This document shows positions 60,824-64,000 of a stretch of 64,000 nt of DNA, piece after piece; position 1 is the stretch's first letter; every line of letters begins with the position of its first letter. The notes below the pieces were generated by a model. That model was not told the origin of the DNA, did no database searches, and worked only from the letters and a program-made list of their open reading frames with translations. The stretch comes from Methanobacteriota archaeon (GTDB lineage: Archaea > Halobacteriota > Methanosarcinia > Methanosarcinales > Methanosarcinaceae), in contig JAEWQJ010000046.1 in assembly GCA_023399215.1 (NCBI GenBank), positions 51,288-115,287 on the forward strand, given 5' to 3'. The translations under genes and the position numbers were made by a program.

Positions 60824-61027
60824 ATGGATATGGAAAATAAGAAATTTCTAAAATCACTAGGATTTCGACGAGAAGTTGAGGCAGTTGCAAAGTGTATATG
60901 TCCGTTATGTGAGGAGGGTGTAGACGAAGACGAATTCCGAGGCGAAGCGTTTGTCAAGGAATTCAAGAGTTCGGGACTGTGCCAGGGATGTCAGGACACG
61001 GTTTTTGGATATAAGGTAGCATGGTGA
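60824..61027 (+). CDS. Small zinc-ribbon-like protein
   Basis: I choose ATG 60824 giving 67 residues (MDMENKKFLKSLGFRREVEA). The C-terminal half carries CICPLCEEG and CQGCQDTVFG, two CxxC pairs (C-P-L-C and C-Q-G-C) suitable for one zinc. Such ribbon peptides often act in transcription, phage or protein-binding roles; there is no family I can name. An upstream TTG at 60776 would add a hydrophobic N-terminus and seems less likely. Isolated gene. Confidence 0.6.
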   Translation: MDMENKKFLKSLGFRREVEAVAKCICPLCEEGVDEDEFRGEAFVKEFKSSGLCQGCQDTVFGYKVAW

Positions 61028-61602
61028 TAGATCAATTACCTATTAAGGTATTGGAAATCCCTGTTTAAGGTGGCAAGCATGGATTTTGATTTACCTCTAC
61101 CTTTAATTCTCACAGAAAAAGATTTATATTTTTTCACAAACTGCTTGTTTTAACTCCTATTTCTTGTTTTAACTCCTATTTGGCATGAAAGTATCTCTAA
61201 TTTCGCACTTCAGACCCTCGTTTAAGATTTCTGATAATATTGGACACCAACATCACATTTCTCTGTAAGAACCCACCTTTTTAAGGTCTAATATGCCTTT
61301 TTCAGTCCTCTCTAAACACAGTTGTTTTTCTCATCAAATATACTGAGAATTGTAGCAATTAAATTGAGCTTTTGGTGGCAATTCACTGGTTAGTTTTTTG
61401 ACGGCTTCAGAGAACAAAAAAGACAATCTTACTGTCCTAAGATAATGATGGAGCACATAAACAAAAAAGGTAAAGCACATAAACAAAAAAGGTAAGTTAA
61501 AAGGACTTCCATTGATTTGAGCGTGTTATCCAAAGAATATCATGTGCGTTTTCTGTAAAATATCGTAACTATTCGAACTTCTCTGAAGTCGGAGATATGG
61601 TT
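61028..61602. other. Intergenic gap, small duplications only
   Basis: GCACATAAACAAAAAAGGTAA is duplicated in tandem near 61452-61495, and TTGTTTTAACTCCTATTT near 61147-61180. No gene or RNA is apparent. Confidence 0.5.
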
Positions 61603-62139
61603 TTAATTTTCATTCAGAAATTCGTAAGCTATTGTTCCTTCTTCCGGACCTTCTCCTTTTAAAATAAAACCATTCTTTTCCAGAACGCGAATTGAAGCTT
61701 TCAAATGAGGGTATGTATAAGCTACTATACTGTCGCTTTTGAGACTGGAAAATGCCCATTGCATCATTGATTGAACAGCTTCAGTTGCATATCCCCTGCC
61801 ATGATATGCATCAAGCAAAGAGTATCCTATTTCAAGTGTCCCGTTATCGTGAGCAATAAATCCTCCACTTCCTATCAGAACAGATTTTTCAGGACTTTCC
61901 CGTGGAAGAGTCCAGTAAAAATTCCAGAGTTTCCGGTTCCTTGCCTGAATTCGCTCAATAAAATCTTCTATTACTTCAGGAGTTATCTGGTCAGGCGGCC
62001 ATTCTTCAGGGACATGAGCATTGAGAGTTGAAGCAAATGCCGGGCGATCGTGCAGTTCCAGAAGATACAACTTCAAGGTGGCAGGGAGCAGATATAGACG
62101 TTCGGTATTGATAGGGTGTAGGGGGAAAGACATGTACAT
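61603..62139 (-). CDS. GNAT family acetyltransferase (RimJ/RimL-like)
   Basis: The 178-residue protein starts with TERLYLLPATLKLYLLELHD and has FYWTLPRESPEKSVLIGSGGFIA, then the acetyl-CoA loop YHGRGYATEAVQSMMQW and IRVLEKNGFILKGEGPEEG near the end. This is the RimJ/RimL subgroup that acetylates N-terminal or amine groups; the substrate is unknown. ATG 62139 or ATG 62133 (MSFPLHP) are both possible starts. Single gene. Confidence 0.88.
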   Translation of the reverse strand: MYMSFPLHPINTERLYLLPATLKLYLLELHDRPAFASTLNAHVPEEWPPDQITPEVIEDFIERIQARNRKLWNFYWTLPRESPEKSVLIGSGGFIAHDNGTLEIGYSLLDAYHGRGYATEAVQSMMQWAFSSLKSDSIVAYTYPHLKASIRVLEKNGFILKGEGPEEGTIAYEFLNEN

Positions 62140-62805
62140 GATTCGGGCTTACTTTTATATAATCTTTATGCTGAGCGATATTAAAGAGGGCTTAAAGTCA
62201 CTAAATTGTAAAGTGAGAATACGCAAGCATGTAAAGGTTATTTGATATTTCTATAAGTATAATACTGTGAGTTTAAAATGAAAGATAAATAAAGAATTTC
62301 AATAACTCCAGGTTTAGAGGATAAGATTTCAGTGGAAAACATTGAGAGAAAAAAGTTTGGGGAAAAGTTTGAGATAAAAAGGAGAGAAGAAGTGAGGAGG
62401 AAAAGTTTGAGATAAAAAGGAGAGAAAAAGTGAGGAGGAAAAGTTTGAGATAAAAAGGAGAGAAAAAGTGAGGAGAAAAAGTTTGAGGGAAACAGGCATC
62501 TGATGTGGGAGATTAGTTTGGGATTTTGGGGGTATAAAAATAGTTGAATGTATAAAAAGCGTTTATCAGATGCCTCATATAAAAATATAATGTAATATCA
62601 TCTAAAAGTATAAATCTTATATATTCTGTCGAACCAAAGCATATAAAATGCTGGTATCCAGACATGCAATGGAAAAGCTCTCAAAAAACTTTTGTGTAAA
62701 TTTCTTCTTGATTTAGCTTCTATTCAAAGTGTAAAGACTGTTTAAATGTCACTCTATTTCAGAGTACTACTGCCTTAGTCGTTTCTATATTAACCAGTTC
62801 AGGAA
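62140..62805. other. A+T-rich gap with a 38-bp tandem array
   Basis: Apart from the array at 62363-62487 there is no gene or structured element that I can support. Confidence 0.5.
62363..62487. repeat. 38-bp tandem repeat, three copies plus partial
   Basis: Unit begins AAAAGTTTGAGATAAAAAGG and ends GTGAGGAGG; near-identical copies at 62363, 62401 and 62439, with a partial fourth. Purine-rich on the plus strand. Confidence 0.9.
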
Positions 62806-63006
62806 TCAGATTCTGTGGTTCCTGAAACTGTTTGAAAAGTATTTTTTACCAAGACCCTGATGGCCCAAAAAGTACAACAAATTTGTTTTCGTTTCGAAGC
62901 TGAAGTCAAGCTCGAAGCTGAAGTCAAGCGTAAAAGTCTTCCTGACAGCTTTTCTTAATGCCTTCAGCTTCATAGTAACATTTTCTAATGTTAACTTAAC
63001 ACTCAA
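62806..63006 (-). pseudogene. Truncated molybdate/tungstate ABC ATPase stub
   Basis: TTG 63006 (right after modB) opens 66 codons beginning MSVKLTLENVTMKL. FTLDFSFE and a doubled LDFSFE resemble the usual FxLxVSFEVE strand, followed by a degraded Walker A GHQGLGKK in place of GPSGSGKST. The chain stops just after. The nucleotide-binding domain, signature motif and Walker B are lost. Confidence 0.7.
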
Positions 63007-63008
63007 GT

Positions 63009-63692
63009 TTATACCTCTAACTTTCCTCTGCTAGCAATTTTTCCAGTAAGAGCAATGGACAGCAGGGACATAAAGACAAGGATTAATACAAGCAGATTGG
63101 CAAGTTCGTTGTTTCCTGCTTGAAAAGCACTGTATATTGAAATCGACATCGTATTCGTTTTTCCCGGAATATTTCCTGCAAGCATGAGAGTGGCGCCAAA
63201 TTCTCCGACAGCTCGTGCAAAACTGAGCACCAGACCTGCCAGAATACCCTTTTTTGCAAGAGGCAAGGTTATCAGGAAAGCGGTTTCAATTTCACTTCTC
63301 CCAAGAACGTAGGCTGCATATTCAAGCTCTTTGTCTACGGCTTCAATGGCTGCTTGTGCAGTTCTTACCATAAGTGGGAGGGAAACCGTATAAGCCGCAA
63401 TAACTCCAGCCTGCCAGGTAAACAGGATCCCTGTGCCAAAAAAATTGTAAATGAAATGGCCAAGAAGTCCATTTCTACCTACAAGAATAACCAGAAGATA
63501 TCCAATTACAGTGGGTGGAAGAACTAGAGGAAGTGTTACCAACAGTTCTGCAAGCTCTTTTCCCCGAAAATCACGCCTTGCAAATATATAAGCCAGGAAT
63601 ACTCCGCTGCACAGTACGAAAAAGGAAGAGATGACAGCTATCCGGAATGTAATATATACAGGAAACCAGATATTGTCCAGCATAGAGATCAT
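63009..63692 (-). CDS. modB: Molybdate/tungstate ABC transporter permease
   Basis: The 227-residue membrane protein has about five or six transmembrane helices and the ABC permease EAA loop (AAIEAVDKELEYAAYVLGRSEIETAFLITLPLAKKGILAG) with family blocks FSFARAVGEFGATLMLAGN-like (LSFARAVGEFGATLMLAGNI). This matches ModB/WtpB. It pairs with the upstream binding protein on the same strand. The ATG at 63692 or 63683 may start it. Its partner ATPase is a stub. Confidence 0.9.
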   Translation of the reverse strand: MISMLDNIWFPVYITFRIAVISSFFVLCSGVFLAYIFARRDFRGKELAELLVTLPLVLPPTVIGYLLVILVGRNGLLGHFIYNFFGTGILFTWQAGVIAAYTVSLPLMVRTAQAAIEAVDKELEYAAYVLGRSEIETAFLITLPLAKKGILAGLVLSFARAVGEFGATLMLAGNIPGKTNTMSISIYSAFQAGNNELANLLVLILVFMSLLSIALTGKIASRGKLEV

Positions 63693-63713
63693 TTTATTCT
63701 TTTAACTTGTTTT

Positions 63714-64000
63714 TTATTCGGATTCGGGAGTAAATCCATATTTTTCCAGTATTTCCTGTCCTTCTTCTCCAGTTACGAAATCCACGAATTCCTGTGCCTC
63801 TTCTTTGTTATCAGAATCAGAAACCACAGCTATAGGATAACTGATAGAAGCATTTACAGGGATAGTAGCAACGATTTTTATAGTTCCGGGATCTGCGGTC
63901 TTTGCGTCGGTCATGTACACAAAGCCTGCATCCACTTCTCCTCTTTCCACGTATGTGAGTACTTGTTTGACGTCTTCGGCAAGTATCGTCTTATCTTTTA
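63714..64000 (-). CDS. modA: Molybdate/tungstate-binding protein C-terminus (5' end outside window)
   Basis: The frame runs in from the right edge: KTILAEDVKQVLTYVERGEV, then DAGFVYMTDAKTA, IVATIPVNASISYPIAVVSDSD and EAQEFVDFVTGEEGQEILEK. This is the C-terminal lobe of ModA/WtpA-type periplasmic binding proteins (the ERGEVDAGFVYxTDA and YPIAVV blocks). It lies just before modB, as in mod operons. Exact anion specificity is not clear from this part. Confidence 0.88.
   Translation of the reverse strand, partial: KDKTILAEDVKQVLTYVERGEVDAGFVYMTDAKTADPGTIKIVATIPVNASISYPIAVVSDSDNKEEAQEFVDFVTGEEGQEILEKYGFTPESE

Overview
The window looks like a chromosomal segment of a Methanosarcina-type archaeon. 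Signs are an archaeal threonyl-tRNA synthetase with its own N-terminal domain, a compact trpCBADFEG operon behind a TATA promoter, multi-PAS soluble histidine kinases of the HisKA_2 type, NosD/PKD surface proteins with a PGF-type C-terminal anchor, frequent GTG/TTG starts, and long A+T-rich intergenic spaces full of short tandem repeats. The species is an inference from gene content only.

Layout. 1-9.5 kb (mostly minus strand): a histone-deacetylase-family gene running off the left edge, ATGA-coupled to a hydantoinase/oxoprolinase-family gene; a multi-PAS kinase; a 58-residue ORF; a rubredoxin; glutamate dehydrogenase; a geranylgeranyl-reductase-family flavoprotein. 9.9-24.2 kb (plus strand): a PAPS-reductase/ferredoxin fusion, an AI-2E-type membrane protein, thrS with an unusual repeat-rich leader, a superfamily II helicase, a metallo-beta-lactamase/double-rhodanese protein, a DUF1015 protein, a small DUF1328-like membrane protein and a NosD-PKD surface protein. 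24.3-37.7 kb is an accessory island: a group II intron remnant, then a type I restriction-modification locus (hsdM, hsdS, hsdR and a YgjP-like metalloprotease gene) interrupted by a three-gene cassette. 39.9-47.4 kb: the tryptophan operon. 47.4-54.5 kb: four paralogous alpha-helical repeat proteins around a beta-helix/thioredoxin fusion. 54.9-64 kb: a decayed TnpB gene, a UspA protein, a second multi-PAS kinase, a zinc-ribbon mini-protein, a GNAT acetyltransferase and a molybdate/tungstate ABC operon whose ATPase is reduced to a stub.

The most interesting content is the cassette at about 28.2-32.6 kb: a four-helix membrane protein, a metallo-beta-lactamase-fold protein, and one polypeptide that joins ubiquitin E2-like, E1-like and JAB/JAMM deubiquitinase-like domains. 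It sits exactly at the hsdS/hsdR junction. The junction is duplicated: a 34-codon hsdR stub lies on the left, and an hsdS tail stub plus intact hsdR on the right. This looks like a defence module carrying bacterial/archaeal ubiquitin-like conjugation machinery, inserted in a restriction locus. No ubiquitin-like modifier and no CD-NTase gene is visible beside it.

Other points of note: two of the four helical-repeat paralogs appear to lack a normal start codon where the family N-terminus should begin; a TGTACA site lies at the predicted trp transcription start; an unannotated 45-codon ORF is coupled to trpG; and several intergenic arrays of hairpin-forming repeats occur, notably ahead of thrS.
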